Shown: positions 39,576-53,520, counted from the stretch's first letter. The stretch: DNA of 64,000 nt from Styela clava (GCF_964204865.1 NC_135258.1:11523001-11587000); one strand, 5' to 3'. Translations and numbers: made by a program. Notes: generated by a model not told the origin, from the letters alone.

Positions 39576-41910
39576 TTTTTGTTAAAAACAATTATTTCAT
39601 TACTACATGGGTTAGTTTTGAATATATAATAACATTGAATCTTCTTACAATGTCAGAAATTTTAGTAGAATAAATGGTAGTTTATTTCACTAATATAAGC
39701 CAAGATCCATCGCCAGCATCTAGCCACTTTCTTTTGCGCTCTTCAAACTACATTTGTGTTGCCGCGGGCATTTCGTTTTCCTGCTTAAAGCTTAGGGACG
39801 TGGAAAATATTTTATTAGTTGAAATGAATTGGAATTATCGACCACGTCTTTCACTCCGAACAAGGCCATGTAAAACCGTTAACTGGTATCTAACGATAGG
39901 TAACGTGTTTTCTTTTGGAAGAACCGGAATCTTTCAGGTGCAGCATTGACTTTGGCCAAATTAATATATCCTTGTGGAGATAGAAGGTATGCGTATGCAA
40001 AACCGAGATGTGCACCTGTTATGCCAACATAATTGTTGATCACTATAGTAGATCACACACATTTCCTGCGTGCTTCGGTTGTATGTAGTAACGCGCACAT
40101 TTTTGCGAACATGCATCAAATTCCACTTGTTTATTGAGCTATAGGTTTTTGACGAGCCTTTGTGTATGATTTTATTCCATATAATTTGTATGCTGTTCTA
40201 AAAAATACTAGTTTCAGTTTTTTCATTCATTCAAACCGCGTGTTGGAAGAAAGTTTGGTATTATTGCGTGTTGGTTTTCAACTGGTTTGTTTATATCTAT
40301 CATTTGACATCCTTAAATCGGTGAAGCCAGTAAATCTTTAATACAAAAAGATCAGTATTATCTACAATAAAAACAGCAGTACCCACTCAAATGACAGCTG
40401 GGGGATGGATACTCATATTATCTGCTCCATCGCGTGCCTCTTACCAGTTTACATGGGTGCTAAGTGGTATCTAAGCTCAGCCAGAGACAAAAAGTTTCGG
40501 ACTGCGGTTGGCGTGACGAAACGTTTTTGAATATATATTCTAAAATAAGATTATTTGATTGCATATTACTGAAAGTTACGCCTTATATGTCTTTTCCCAT
40601 TGCACTATTCCTTTACTGATATTCGATAATATGACGCTCATCTGACATAGTTTTTGTGTAGTAATGTGTAGATAGGTTTAATCTTTTTCACGCTTTTCAG
40701 ATGGGAATGCACGAATATATCTAAAAATCGCTAATATTGGTTTGCAATGCAATGAAATCCCATTCTGGCATTTCTGCCTCTCGCAATTGCTGCGTATATT
40801 TATCGGAGAAGTTCTGTGGTGTGGTTATTAAAGGAATAAAACAAAAGAAAGGGAGTATTTTTCTACTTCTCTACTACTCTCAAACCTTAACATTTTGTGA
40901 ACAATTTTTTCCCTTTACCTTTCTTTAAAACATCCCTAACAACTACAATTAATTTTCTCATCAAACTTCCGAAACGAACACATAAAATCATCAACAGATG
41001 CATATCGTCAAGTCCTAATAAGTAGATTGCTAAATTGATCTTTATTTTACCATTTTTCATGTAATGCTTTTTGGTAAACCTGTTATCTATCGTATATACA
41101 GCACATTTGAATATGTTGTAGTGTAACTTTTTTGGCCTCACATTTTTAATATATATTTGTAGTTAGATCTCTTGCATGGGGCTCTGTCAAACAAAGTTAC
41201 ATACAAAATATTGGCTGTAAGAAACATGATCATTTTGTTGGAATACCTTGGCATTTTACCACCCGTATATCATTCGTTGTCGAGAATATCAATGAAATCA
41301 TAAAATCTAAAACCCGTTTTTGTGAATTTTTTGTTGTAGCTGAATTCGAGGGACAGCATGACAACAGGCAAGAGAAGCACGGTCGACTCTTTTAGTTTAT
41401 AGGGTTTCCTAAAAGGGGATCCCGGCCTCCTTGGAGGCCACTGATCGGTTGTCTAGGAGCACGGAAAAACAGATAAAAATGCGAATATATAATAACAATG
41501 TATTTTTATAGAAGAGAAGAATCAAAAGTGTTGAGAGTCTTTGGTAGTTTGAAAAGCATTGGCATGGAACAAAAGAATACATTCTTTCTCAGGGATATAC
41601 TATAAAATGTAGCAATTTTCTCATTTTTGTTCTCGTGATTGCATTACCTTTTAATGCATCGTTGTGATCATCCCGCTGCATAACAATCCTTGCTAGCAAA
41701 TAATTGACTGTTCTCCGCCGGGTGTATATCCACTTGAACCACTGCCGACTGCATTAGCGGGCTTGTATTGTTAATTGCAACATGCTTTGAAATAGTACTC
41801 TTTATTTTACGCGTATGTTTCAACAGTATTTCCATATATATGGGTGCGACTCAAAGCTGAGTTCAAAAAATACCTAAAAGTTATTGATTTTCATTTTCTG
41901 GTACATTTGT

Positions 41911-41995
41911 TGCTTCCGTAGTTTGTGCACCAAGATGGCGCACAAACTGTATTGCAACAGGTTAGGGTTCAGGTTGTGCGCCATTATGGTGCACC
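41911..41995. mobile_element. Short palindromic MITE, third copy, trimmed ends
   Basis: GTTTGTGCACCAAGATGGCG on the left pairs with GTGCGCCATTATGGTGCACC on the right, around the shared core GGTTAGGGTTCAGG. The ends are degraded. Confidence 0.6.
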
Positions 41996-42374
41996 GATTT
42001 AACGAAAAACACTAATACAAATATGCAAACTCATGTAGAAATGATGGGCAATGACCCCAAGATGAATAATCACAAATAAAAAAAAACTTTATGTCTGGAA
42101 ACAAGGTTGCACCCAAAAAGGCCCCTTATCTGCCGGACTATAATTACTTTTGAATTTAAAGACCAAAATTATTTCAAATTCACTATTCTAGAACTGAAAA
42201 TGCATTGCAAAGCTTGGTTATGTGGAGAGTAAACATTTAAAGAAATATATTTGCTTTCACCTGAGATCAACAAACATATTCTAGTATGGAGAAACTATCA
42301 CTCAATATGCTAACCTTACTTGCTGTGTCATTTTAATGCATTGCTTTTGCGCTGCGAACTCGTGTGCAGTCACG

Positions 42375-45233
42375 ATGGCACAAACTAAAATTGTAAGAAA
42401 AGGATGGGTGACAAAAGAATTGGAAATCGAAGGAAAAACGGTTTTAATCACCGGTGCTAACACGGGCATCGGGTTCAGTACAGCACTTAATCTTGCAAAA
42501 CGTAAAGCAAAAGTTATAATTGCTTGCAGAAATTTAGAAAAAGCAGAATCAGCCAGGCAAAAAGTGAGTCTTGCTTTGTTTGTTTTAATTTCCAATCATG
42601 CTTCTCTTTGGTATTTTGACTATCCTACGCTGTTTGTGAGAATTTTATTTTTCCCGCCTTATATTGGTGACGTTTGCCGACGAGATTCACAAAGCCACAC
42701 ACTAGGACTAAAACAACCAATAATATATATATATATATATATCACGAAATGTAAGCCCGATAAACTAAATGCAGGCTAATTTTAAGTTTTCAATACCTTT
42801 GTAGCGGTTTTTACATGTATATACATGTCCATCCACAAAACGCTGTTTTGCCAACAAAGTGACATATATACGAGTATGTGGTTACAAAAACCATAATTCT
42901 TGGAAAATATTGTGATATATACTGACAAGCTTTTCAAGCTTGAATCAAAATAGATAAGTTCAGTTTTATAGCACCCTAGGTAAAGATAAATTAGAAAATT
43001 ATAACTGTTGGTGCTTTGTTTGATAGATTATAGAAGAAACGGGGTCGCACAATGTATTCATAAAACATCTGAATCTGGCATCGTTCGATTCCATTAGGAA
43101 ATTCTCTGCGGATATAAATGCAACCGAAGAACGACTTGACATATTAATAAATAACGCAGGTACGTGCATCGCGATAATGTAGTCTTGATATTCACCCCTC
43201 TACTCATAGGCTAATTTTCATATGTCAATAAATTTAAAGGTCTTCTATTGTCGACATATGAAGAAACTGAAGACGGATTTGAAATGCATTTTGGAGTCAA
43301 CCATCTGGGATCTTTTCTGCTCACAAATTTACTTTTGGAATTATTGAAAGTAGGCTGATGTATTTCTAATTTATTATAATTTGATAAACTATTTAAATCT
43401 TTCACATAAGCAATATTGCAAGCGGATAGCATGACACTTCACAAGTTTGGTAAACAGCAAAGTGGCTCGTTGAAGACCTAATTAGGTAAAACTTTCATGT
43501 AATTAGTTCATTGAACAAGGCTCCAATAAAGGCTTATAATCAAACAAGAAGGCGGACTCAGCATCTCAACTCTAAACCTTATACGTTTACTCAATAATAT
43601 TCAAGCTTCTTCATCGTTCCGCACCATATAGCATGGAATAATGTATAACTCGTTAAGCCTTTATTAAAGAATAGCAAAAAGTCCATAATGATTCAAATGA
43701 TATGTGACCGTTGTTTTTAAAATTGCGCTAGCAAATTTTGAAGGAACGAACTTAATCATTAAAATCATTTTCAGAAAAGTTCTCCAAGTCGAATCGTCAA
43801 CGTTTCCTCCGTCGGTCACAAATACGCAACAATTGACTGGGAAGATCCAAACGGAAAAAATAATTTTAGCCCGGAAGCATATGGTCGAAGCAAACTAATG
43901 AATATCTTGTTTTCAAGAGAACTCAGCAAACGACTTGATGGTGAGAAGTAATTTTCTATAATTTGTGCATGTCAAAAGTATAATTTTGTACGTCTTTATC
44001 TATATATTATGTAATTTTGAGTCATGATAATAGTATATATAATATTGAATTCAAATAACACTTCTTCAGTCGAGGCCCTTCGTATAAAAATTACCATTCT
44101 TGCGACAGACCTCATGTTCACCAAGACTCGCATCAGCCTGCGAACATCCAAATATTCTATTCTACTGACGACGACTTTATTTCTGATAGGTACTGGCGTA
44201 ACTTCGAATAGTTTACATCCTGGTGCTGTGAAAACTGAAATTGCACGTGATCTCAGTTGGAGCAAAGTGTCAGGATGTCTGGGATGCCTTACTGTATGTG
44301 CATTTAAAACATTTTCTGGGCTTATGATTAGCCCAGATAAAGGAGCACAGACTTCTATTTACTGCGCGATTGCTCCAGAACTAGAGGGGGTTACAGGAAA
44401 ATATTTCAGGTTAGTTATACTGTTATAAGAAAAATAAAGTACGATTATAAATGTTTTTCTGGTATACCCAAATCAAGTCATATAATTACTGCATCAGATT
44501 AGATATTGATTTGGATTTATATCCGCCATTATAAAGCAAATGAAACCAGAAGTAGATATTCAGTTTGATATTGAATTTAAAAGTCATTGAGATGTGTTGC
44601 GTCGTGTAGCTGTCGGAGTCTGATTTTTCAAAAGCTGACTGATATTGAAGTCGAAGCGTCGTGTCTCCTATCCTAAAATACTTATATATTGCATGTATAT
44701 ATTTGTATTTAAAGATTTAGTGATTGTGAAGTTGTGAAATATTTCAGGTTAGGTATACTGCTGTTTTAAGAAAACTGAAGTACGATTGTAAATGTTATTC
44801 TAGTATACCCAGTTCAAGTTATATATATATGATTACCTCATCAAATTATATGTTGATTTGAATTGACATTCACCAAAAATAGCTAATGAAGTCTTAAATA
44901 AATATTTTATACAAGATTTCAAAATATAATAATGAGACTATAGCGCAAGAATATACCATGATTTTTAATTATACATCCTACATTATACATTAAATTCAAT
45001 TTGAAACACGACCGAACAGGAACAATTAACTTACGAGACTTCCGCTGGAATACTTATATATTGTATGTATAATATATTTTTATTCAAACTTTAGTGGTTG
45101 TAAAGTTGTGAGAGAATCAAGCGACGCTAGAGATGATGAAAGTGCAAGTAAATTATGGAAAATTAGTGAAGAACTCACTGGATTGCACGAGACAGAGAAT
45201 TCAGGAAAAACAGAACGGGAAGATACAAAATAA
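42375..45233 (+). CDS. Retinol dehydrogenase 11/12/13-like SDR, cluster gene 1
   Basis: NADP(H)-type short-chain dehydrogenase, 318 aa, likely reducing retinoid or lipid aldehydes at the ER or another membrane. Exons: 42375-42563, 43027-43159, 43240-43349, 43775-43940, 44190-44409, 45095-45233 (phases consistent, TAA). The Rossmann motif TGANTGIG is at residues 26-33, ACRN follows strand 2, NNAG is at 105-108, catalytic Ser156 is in VNVSSVGH, and Tyr180-Lys184 is in [19 protein letters not shown] is the RDH11-14 hallmark, followed by a Cys-rich hydrophobic stretch. The start at 42375 is chosen by alignment with genes 2 and 3; an in-frame ATG at 42336 would add 13 residues. This is the most divergent of the three copies and has a longer C-terminal tail. 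Confidence 0.9.
42723..42742. repeat. (AT)n microsatellite in SDR gene 1 intron 1
   Basis: An uninterrupted AT dinucleotide run of about 20 bases. Shorter runs occur at about 34565, 39385 and 48116. Confidence 0.8.
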
Positions 45234-45247
45234 AATTGAAAGGAGTG

Positions 45248-45253
45248 AATAAA
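45248..45253 (+). terminator. Polyadenylation signal AATAAA of cluster gene 1
   Basis: AATAAA begins 15 bp after the stop codon of the first SDR gene; a very short 3'UTR would fit the compact genome. Confidence 0.4.
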
Positions 45254-47306
45254 ACACAATTGCCGACTTTCAAATTATTACTAATTGATTATATTTTCTC
45301 TTACTTTGTTTGAAAAAATAACGATAATCGAACTAAGTTGTGAAGTTGATATCAAAGTTATTATATTAATTCCTACATAAATTTTTTTAACCGAAAAAGC
45401 ACAGAAACACAGACTGTTTTGTTTTTTAAAGCAGGAGATCTATGAAACAATTTAGTTCAAAACCTTATAGGATATTGTCGACATCAGGACATATGCGCCG
45501 TAATGAATTTCACTCCTACTCTTGAACTAATGCGGCTGTTGCTTCTATTTTCATCCCTCTCTTCGTTGGTATTTATAGTTCATTCATTCATAATTAATTT
45601 AATTTACCTAAACCTAGTAAAAGTTCACTAATAATTCTCCATAATATAAAAAATCTTTTTGTGGAAAAAAATACTCGTGGCCTCCTAAAGAGTCATAACA
45701 TTAAAATAGTAAATGCTTTTAAAAGCTTTTCTAAATTGTGGTCAAAAATTCAGCATCGCCACAGAAACCACGTTTTCAACAGTTTTTTGTTGTTCGCATG
45801 CATTTTCTTTTTATGGCCGATAGTTGGGATGGCCCGCAAGAATCAGTGATATGCTGACTATATATATACAAAAAAAAGAGGGCCGACATATATAGTTTCG
45901 CGAAGTTTATGAAAAATACCCATACTTAAAAACTATTTAGAGCCGGAAATATTTTTCACACATACTGCAATTATCCCCAAATTTCGAAAATTTCCCGTTC
46001 CGTCAAATTGTGTTTTAATCATCGTGAGTCATTCGTTCAAGACAAAACGAACCAATTGCAATTTAAAAAAAAACTCGAATGCTAGATTATTTCGCAAGTT
46101 GGTGCTTTACATTTATATATATCTCTATTTACAAATTAACGTAGACAAATCTCAAAGTTGTTACTGTTGCAAGTATTTAGTTACAACTGTATAATGCGTA
46201 TAATTTTTCTTTTTACATTTTGAGAAAGCTATCTCTGTTGTATCACCCATGTTGATGAGCAAAATATATTCACTACGAATTATAGAACAAGCGATTTATT
46301 CGATTGATACTTGAGAAAATATTAGAATTCATAGTTGAGATTATGTCTGAAATTACTAGAAAATTCTATCCGCAATATAAATTCTAATGTGGCACCATGA
46401 CTTAGCGTATAGCTTCATTAGTCAGCATAATTTTGAAATTGATTTGTGTTTTTATAACAGTCCAAAATTTTACATGTCTGAGCATGGCAAGATGATATAT
46501 TTGTCTCACTTATCTTGAAATGTTTTTTGGAATGATCAATCTTTCATGCATTGTAAATATGGTTTCACTTTGTTTGCAATCACGTTGGCTAAAAGCTAGA
46601 TCTGTTCAACAATTTGGCATACCATGTAATCGAACATTTTGTGGTGCTATAGTATTACAGGCGGGTTGCAAACTTGAGAAAAAAAGACATTTCCAAAAAT
46701 GATTGATTTAATTTATAACGTGAAGGCAACTTCCTGTAAATCGAATCACACTGACTATTTGGTATCCCTTCTTGGATATAAGATCGCGTTTGATAAAAAT
46801 TCCGAACTCGTGTGGAATCATCAAGAAAAATAACAAAATCAAAAAAGTTACGCCGAATCTCACTCCTAACCAAATTAGAACAAATTAGTATTATCAGTGA
46901 ATGGTCGTATTTTGGTTAAATAATATTAATTTAAATGCTAGTTTCAATAAAACAGTTAATGTTTTTCGATGTCTAAACGGTAAGAAGGGAAAAGAATTAA
47001 AGGAAAAATCATAAAAGCGAGTGCTTATGTGAAAACAGTTCCCGCTGTATTTGCAAATTATTTGTATTCATTAGCAATCAATGAAAGATGTTCTCCGTAT
47101 TATTCATAGTCTCGGCTTATAAGAGTTTGCATGAGCCTAAAAATGAGTTTCTTTCAGTGACTATGCGTTGAATAAATATAGCTAATAACTGTAAGAATGC
47201 AGTATATATATAAATGTACCAGTTCATAATGGAAAAGAAAACGTGACAATTTCGAACAAAATACATGGAAGTAAAATTAACCATTAATGCCATTTGTGAT
47301 ATTTGT

Positions 47307-47330
47307 AAGATAGCGTTCCCGCGCTATCTT
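47307..47330. other. Perfect 9-bp-arm inverted repeat upstream of SDR gene 2
   Basis: AAGATAGCG and CGCTATCTT flank the six bases TTCCCG. The palindrome sits where unit B has its hAT-derived insertion (57199-57956), so it may be an excision footprint. It could also be a small hairpin of unrelated origin. Confidence 0.6.
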
Positions 47331-47665
47331 GCTTATTGTTTCTTATTCGACCGAAGTAAAAGGGTTAATAAAAATCTAGTATGACTCAGCATAATAACGA
47401 GATTGTGACGAAATCTTATTTATCATTAAAGACCTTCGCCAAGTGTGGTAGAATAGTTGCCGAGATATTTTATATATTGAGTCATTGACAAAACTTTGTG
47501 AATCGACTATTTATACTTGCTCAATATAAATAATGGATTTGTTTGCTATCACCATTACTATAAGCCACAGTCCGATCAATAGCTTGTCTTTGAATAGACT
47601 GGCTTCAATCGTTGAGTTGTTTTGTTGTAATATTTTTGAATAGTGGGTCTTTATGTGGAGATCAG

Positions 47666-50600
47666 ATGGCGCCAACCAAAAGTGCAAAAAGCGGTAGAGT
47701 TACCAAAGACTTGGAAATAGCTGGGAAGACTGTTTTAATCACCGGCGCAAACACCGGAATAGGTTTAGAGACTGCAATTGATCTTGCGCAACGAAAAGCT
47801 AAAGTCATAATAGCTTGCAGAAATTCACAAAAAGCAGAATCGGCGAAACAAAAAGTAAGTCTTTACCCTTTCTTTCTTCTCTTTTTATATTTGGAGTTTA
47901 ATTAATGAAACGGCAATCTAATATAAGCACCTCACAAACTTGATGAGTCTAAAAGCCCATCTGCAATCCATTCTGCAAGCTATTTGAATTACGATATTCA
48001 CATCCATTAGATCAGTGGTTCCCAAACTTTTATTTCGCGACCCCAATTGTCATAAAATCAAAGCCTACAGATACTCGCGACCCCACAACTAGGAACGTTC
48101 AGCAACCTGGAAAATTAATATATATATATATCGTCACGCTAATAACCGAATTGCGTAAGTCATTTTTAGCGCAGTTTTGAGAAAAACGTAAAAAACTTCC
48201 TAATGATATTGTTATGCCATTGAGAGTCAATAATTTGCCATGGTTCAATTTTTTTGATCGTAGCCGGATTTAAATTAATTTGTATGACGCAGTTAAGTGA
48301 CATCATAATGGCGCACTATGACTTAGGCAGAAATGTGTCTATGACTTGGGGACATACGCAATTTTGCAACTTTACTATATGCACCAGTCCTGAAAACTAA
48401 ACATTCCAAAAACGAATGTAATTCTCAGTATCTTCAATGTCTAATCCCCCAAAATAGCTAATCAGTTTTCAATTACATTATTTTTTATGTTTAAAAATAT
48501 ATATTTTATCAATATAACACGTTCTGCACACCTACCGAAATAAGACTAAGATTAAATATAAAGAATAAAACAGCAATACACCCAATATAAAAGCCAACCA
48601 AGGTGAATTGGACTCGGACAGTGAATATCACAAGTGCACGTCTTCTTATACTGTAGTATAAATTCAAATTAATACGCGCTAAGTTAGAATCCGAGATGCA
48701 AAAACTCGAAAATACTTCGGCGAGGTTATTTTGCCTTTGTGACGTCACAATAGTCCTGCGGTAACAATGATAAATCATTATGACAAAACAATTGCACAAA
48801 TGTACATGTCATACTAAATCTCCATTTTCATGGGTTTCGGAATTCTTAAAATAAAATCTGAGTTAACAGACAGGTGCGCAGCATTACATAAATACCTATT
48901 TTATAAAAAACTCAAAATCGCCAAAAGTGACTTACGCAATTCGGTTATTAGCGTGACGATATATAACTTTAATTACAATGTACCCGTATATCGACTGAAA
49001 GTGGATGTTGGCGGGGAACATTAGCACAAAAAATATATGAACGATTACGGCAATAGCGCCGGAAAAACAGGGAAACCTAAGAAGATTTGATAACACATGG
49101 CATCGTATGAAAACCACGGTGCAAAAAGTCCTTAGATCAGAATTATAATGGTTCTTTGGCGAAACATAGACGGACTCGATAAGATGTTGTAGATTGTAAG
49201 GAAGCGTACGATAATTCGGAAATAGTAAGATTGCTTCTAAATATACATAAATTTTAAATCCTATTTAGTATATTCCAACAGTGTCTTTATTATTTTCAGT
49301 TCAACATTAAAAATTGCACCATTATCAATTCGAACGTAAAACAGAGCATGGAATTAATATAGGAAAAAACGTGTACGGAATCACATATTTTAAGTGACTT
49401 TTATTATGCTAGAACTTGTTGTTGTTTCGTGTTTGACTGCTCCGAACGCTTCGAAATTATGTATTAAACGTCTAAATACGTAATATTGCAATACGAAAAT
49501 GATCACTTTCATGTGGACAAAGCACGTACCCTACTCGCAGATTTTAGACACGTTCGCGAATTAACAAAGCGCTTTCGCAACTGATCGACACTTAAAGTGT
49601 AATTACTCGGCCAAGACACCGCCTTGCAACCAATACCATACTTATCAAACACCTGATTAAGGGCCAATCGCCAAAAGAGCAACTTTGCTTTGTATATATA
49701 TTCAATAACCAAGCGGCTACACTGGTACAAAATAACAAACCAAAATAATTTTTCGCTGTCTGGCAAAAAATCAGATTCGCGTACCGGCGGGTCAACTACT
49801 CATTCGGATGCAACATGATCGAAAAACCAATAAAAAGGAAAATATCATTGGCGCTTGTGCCACAGTCAATCAATTACGTTTACTAATAATTAGTACTTGC
49901 TGACCAGCTGGAGAGGGACCGCATGAAAGATTTACCGAGCAATTTTGGCGCCGTTTGAACAAAAATGGTCGAGTTATTGCTGAAAAATCCGAAGTTACGC
50001 ACTTTTACGGTATTTGCAACTATTACAAATTCCACTTTCCAAGTTTCTAAACCTAGTCAATTGTATGCATATGTTTGAAAAAAGTAGGCGACCCCGGAAA
50101 ATCTTCACGCGACCCCATCCAGTGTCGCGACCCACAGATTGGGAAAAACTGCACTAGATGACATGCCGAATTAGTTGATTGCATTTTCGGTTTGCTTCGA
50201 ATCTTTTGGACAGCTAGGAATACTGACGAACATATCAGAATGCTAGAATTCAGATGAGGTTTTTAACCCGTAGTAGTATATATTTGCGTTTTAACTACAC
50301 TATTTCGTTGTCTATATTCCAATAAAGTTGCCAAGTCAATGTTCCAAAGTCTAAACAACAACCTAATATACATCTCAATTTTATGAAGTTAGTTTTCCTT
50401 TGTAGATTATAGAAGCATCGGGCTCAAACAATGTCGTTGTGAAACACCTAGATCTGGCATCATTCGAGTCGATCCGAAAATTAGCTGCTGATATAAATGC
50501 GTCTGAAGAACGACTTGATGTATTAATAAACAATGCAGGTACATAGTAGATTCATTCTAATCAAAACAAGAGAGCAAAGTTCAAATATATGTACGCGAAG

Positions 50601-52912
50601 GCCCAATGAGCATCAGCAGTGCCGGTAGTCTATTCCAGTGTTCCCAACGTGTGGTTGCGACCCAACGATGGTTCGCCTGAAAATCCTCTTCAACCGCTTG
50701 TTTCTTAGCGAAAGCATAGGAGTTATTGATTTTATTGGACAAGAAATGTACATATGGATCGTTTTCCTGTTACAGGTACTGGTGGGTTACCGTATATCTG
50801 TTCCACAGTCCTCCCTTCGTTCATGATACCCTACGATCTTCGGCGAATTGATGGTGAAATATTTCGATTTGGTCGTCGTGTCTATATAATTGAGCATTGA
50901 TCTCGTGTTTTCTCGTGAATTTCTGTGTTTATTTTGTATTTGGCATTGAATTGTCGCCTAATAATAATTATATGTGAGAATATCAGCTCGTAAAAACTTG
51001 ACAGCATCTATTATGTCAAGCTCAACAAGAAAGTGTAGTGATGAGTAACAATCTACGCAATATTAGTTGATTTGTTGTCTGAATTGCCTGTGCAAGGCAA
51101 GAGGGTGTCATTTAATATAGGGTATGCTGAGTCAATCGAACTCTTTAAAATCAATTGGATTTTTTATTACAAGAACGGATTTACCCTGGAAAAACATTAC
51201 GCCACGGAAGACAAAAAACAACCACAGAGATTTTTGCAAAAAAAAATTAATCGTATAAGAACAGTAATTAAATGAGTATAAATTTTAGTCAAAATATTTT
51301 TAAGGTCTTGTTTTATCAACATACGAAGAAACTGCAGATGGATTTGAAATGCATTTTGGAGTCAATCATCTGGGGCATTTTCTCCTTACGAGTTTACTTC
51401 TAGATTTGTTGAAAGTAAGTCAAGGCTAAAAGTGAACTTAAGTTAATATTATAATAGAACAAAATCATTGGAAATTTTATAAGATTAATAATAATATCTA
51501 AGGCGTGGACAGCGCATTTATTGTGTTTTAATTGAAAAAAGGTAGTAATATCGAGCGGATTTTCTTACTGTAAACTTCACCCCCGAGAATAGTAAATGTT
51601 ACTATAACAATAAAAACTTGATTTCATAGTATTGTATTCATACCAAAAAAAAATCTGAATTTCCAGCGAAGTGCTCCAAGTAGAATTGTCAACGTTGCTT
51701 CCTCTGGCCACCAGGCTACTACTATCAATTGGAATGATCCAAACAGGAAACATAATTTCAATGGACTGGAAGCATATTGTCAAAGCAAATTAATGAATGT
51801 ATTATTCTCAAGGGAACTCAGCAAAAGACTTGAAGGTGCGAAGTAATTTAGTATATTATACAAAATCAAATCTATGTTAGGCTACATGTAAGTAACAAAT
51901 GCAGTTTGGAAAGACTGGGATTTTCTTACAAAATTACATCCTTGGAAAGGTAGTTAGCGTGTGACACGGAGCCCTATAACTCTAAACTGCTACGCAAGGC
52001 GCACCTACATTCGATACTTATATACCAATGTATGTGCTGGCATATCATAATTAGCATTTTAAAGGATCATATATTTATATAAAAGCTATATACCATGTAG
52101 GAAAGTCAATTTATTTACAGCGATATTTATAATTTCAGGTACTGGAATGACATCTAATAGTTTACATCCTGGTGTGGTGGAAACTGAGCTCAATCGTGAT
52201 ATGGGATGTTGTAGAATGTCAGGATTTCTGGCATGCATGACAACGTGTATATTTACTTTATGTCCGTGCATTTTAGTCGATGTAGAGAAGGGAGCACAAA
52301 CTTCTGTTTACTGTGCAATCGCTCCGGAACTGGAAACTGTAACCGGAAAATATTTCAGGTGTGAAATATGAAAATGAGTATCATGATCAACCTATCTTGA
52401 TAAAAACATACATTTTTCTCCTCAATATAAATTATATCATCAAATCGCGTTGCAAAATGAAATAAAAAATATTCAGAATCAGTTTGTGGATATTCAATTT
52501 TACAAACGTTTTCAGTGTAAAAATAAATAAAATAGGTGCAGAAGTATATATGGCTTTAAATGCTTTTGTGAATATTTTCCTATTGAAAATTTCTCACAAA
52601 ATTCTTGTATGTGAAAAAGTAAATTACTCTTGAAACTAATGTATTAATATACTGATTTCGAAAATGCTTTGATGTACACTTTGGGCTGTACTTAATCAGG
52701 CAGATTTAATTTTTTTCTAACAACGAAATCAAATTTGCTTTTGTCGAATTGAAAGTTCAATTTTTTGACTAATTAGTCAAATTTGTATTTTTTTATGAAT
52801 CTGAAGTGGCTGTAAAGTTGTGAGAGAAGCAAGTTATGCTAGAAATGATAAAAGTGCAAGTAAGTTATGGAAGATGAGTGAAGAACTAACTGGACTGATG
52901 AATGAAAATTGA
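47666..52912 (+). CDS. Retinol dehydrogenase 11/12/13-like SDR, cluster gene 2
   Basis: A 308-aa short-chain dehydrogenase with the same six-exon plan as its neighbours: 47666-47854, 50406-50538, 51305-51414, 51667-51835, 52139-52358, 52807-52912. Start [28 protein letters not shown] is at 26-33, NNAG at 105-108, catalytic Ser156 in VNVASSGH, and Tyr181-Lys185 in [18 protein letters not shown] is present. The C-terminus is [17 protein letters not shown] and ends LMNEN. Intron 1 is swollen to 2.5 kb by a hAT insertion (48013-50151). All catalytic residues are retained, so it should be active. In exon 1, 59 of 63 residues match gene 3, showing recent duplication. Confidence 0.92.
48013..50151. 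mobile_element. Non-autonomous hAT transposon in intron 1 of SDR gene 2
   Basis: The left end CAGTGGTTCCCAAAC and right end (reverse complement CAGTTTTTCCCAATC) are hAT-type terminal inverted repeats. They are flanked by 8-bp target duplications CATTAGAT (48005-48012) and CACTAGAT (50152-50159), which differ at one base. The GCGACCCC subterminal text recurs at both ends. No transposase frame is seen inside. A second inverted-repeat element is nested at 48132-48958. The equivalent intron of SDR gene 3 lacks this element. Confidence 0.85.
48132..48958. mobile_element. 827-bp element with long perfect TIRs nested in the hAT element
   Basis: The two ends are inverted copies, identical over 31 bp (first 18: CGTCACGCTAATAACCGA) and imperfect to about 50 bp. 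It sits in a (TA)n run of the hAT host, so the target duplication (TA or longer) cannot be separated from the microsatellite. It has no long open frame and no family name I can give. Confidence 0.8.
50636..50700. mobile_element. hAT terminus remnant in intron 2 of SDR gene 2
   Basis: CAGTGTTCCCAACGTGTGG starts a hAT-like end that is shared with intron 2 of SDR gene 3 (about 59021). This insertion therefore predates the duplication. The right partner is not resolved. Confidence 0.45.
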
Positions 52913-53520
52913 ACCTGAAGCAAAATCAGAAAAAGAATGACTAAATTACCTTTGAAAACGTTGGGTCGGATTCACAAACACTCAACTTTACTATTCAATT
53001 TTGATTCTCAAGTTTACTATAAAAATCACTGACTTTCCTCATGAAATACGTCCGTTTTCATATTGTAGATTTGGTATAGCGTGCGATTTTCTCAAAAAAG
53101 AGGGCATTGTACATGAACTTTCAGCGGTCTCCAACACAGTAAATTAGATTGTTTTTAATGTATATATATGAATTCAACATTTTGTGTTCTTCAATGCAGA
53201 AATATTTCAACAATCGCACGCAGCAAAAAAAGATTTAAGAGATTCATTTGCTGCTTATAGATCCATACCATGGATCGAACGTGTTAGAATGTTAAAAATA
53301 GGCAAGAAACAAAATAATTTTTACATGTATTCTTTCTATTTCACAATTGTTCACAAAACTCGTCTGTTTTTTACCTCAATTATTGAGATGATTTGTTTTC
53401 CCGACACAGTTTATCATGCTTTTATCTATGCTATTATAATTTATGTATCGGTTTTTGCAAAATAACCAACTAACATCGCTATCTAGAGATAGAAAAATCT
53501 TAGATATTATATATCTAAGA

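Larger units (their letters stand above)
38933..42374. other. Gene-poor spacer before the SDR cluster
   Basis: I find no conserved protein text on either strand. The recognisable content is two palindromic MITEs (39470 and 41911). A G+C-rich patch near 41405-41460 (GGGGATCCCGG, GGAGGCC) resembles short text at 55285-55330 and may be a dispersed-repeat edge. Confidence 0.5.

Noticed and set aside
48509-49766. Minus-strand open frames inside the hAT element
   Set aside because: No hAT transposase motifs; they span the nested element or AT-rich filler.
53184-53465. 93-codon hydrophobic open frame downstream of SDR gene 2
   Set aside because: The paralogous stretch near 61900 has indels and stops, so it is not under coding constraint.
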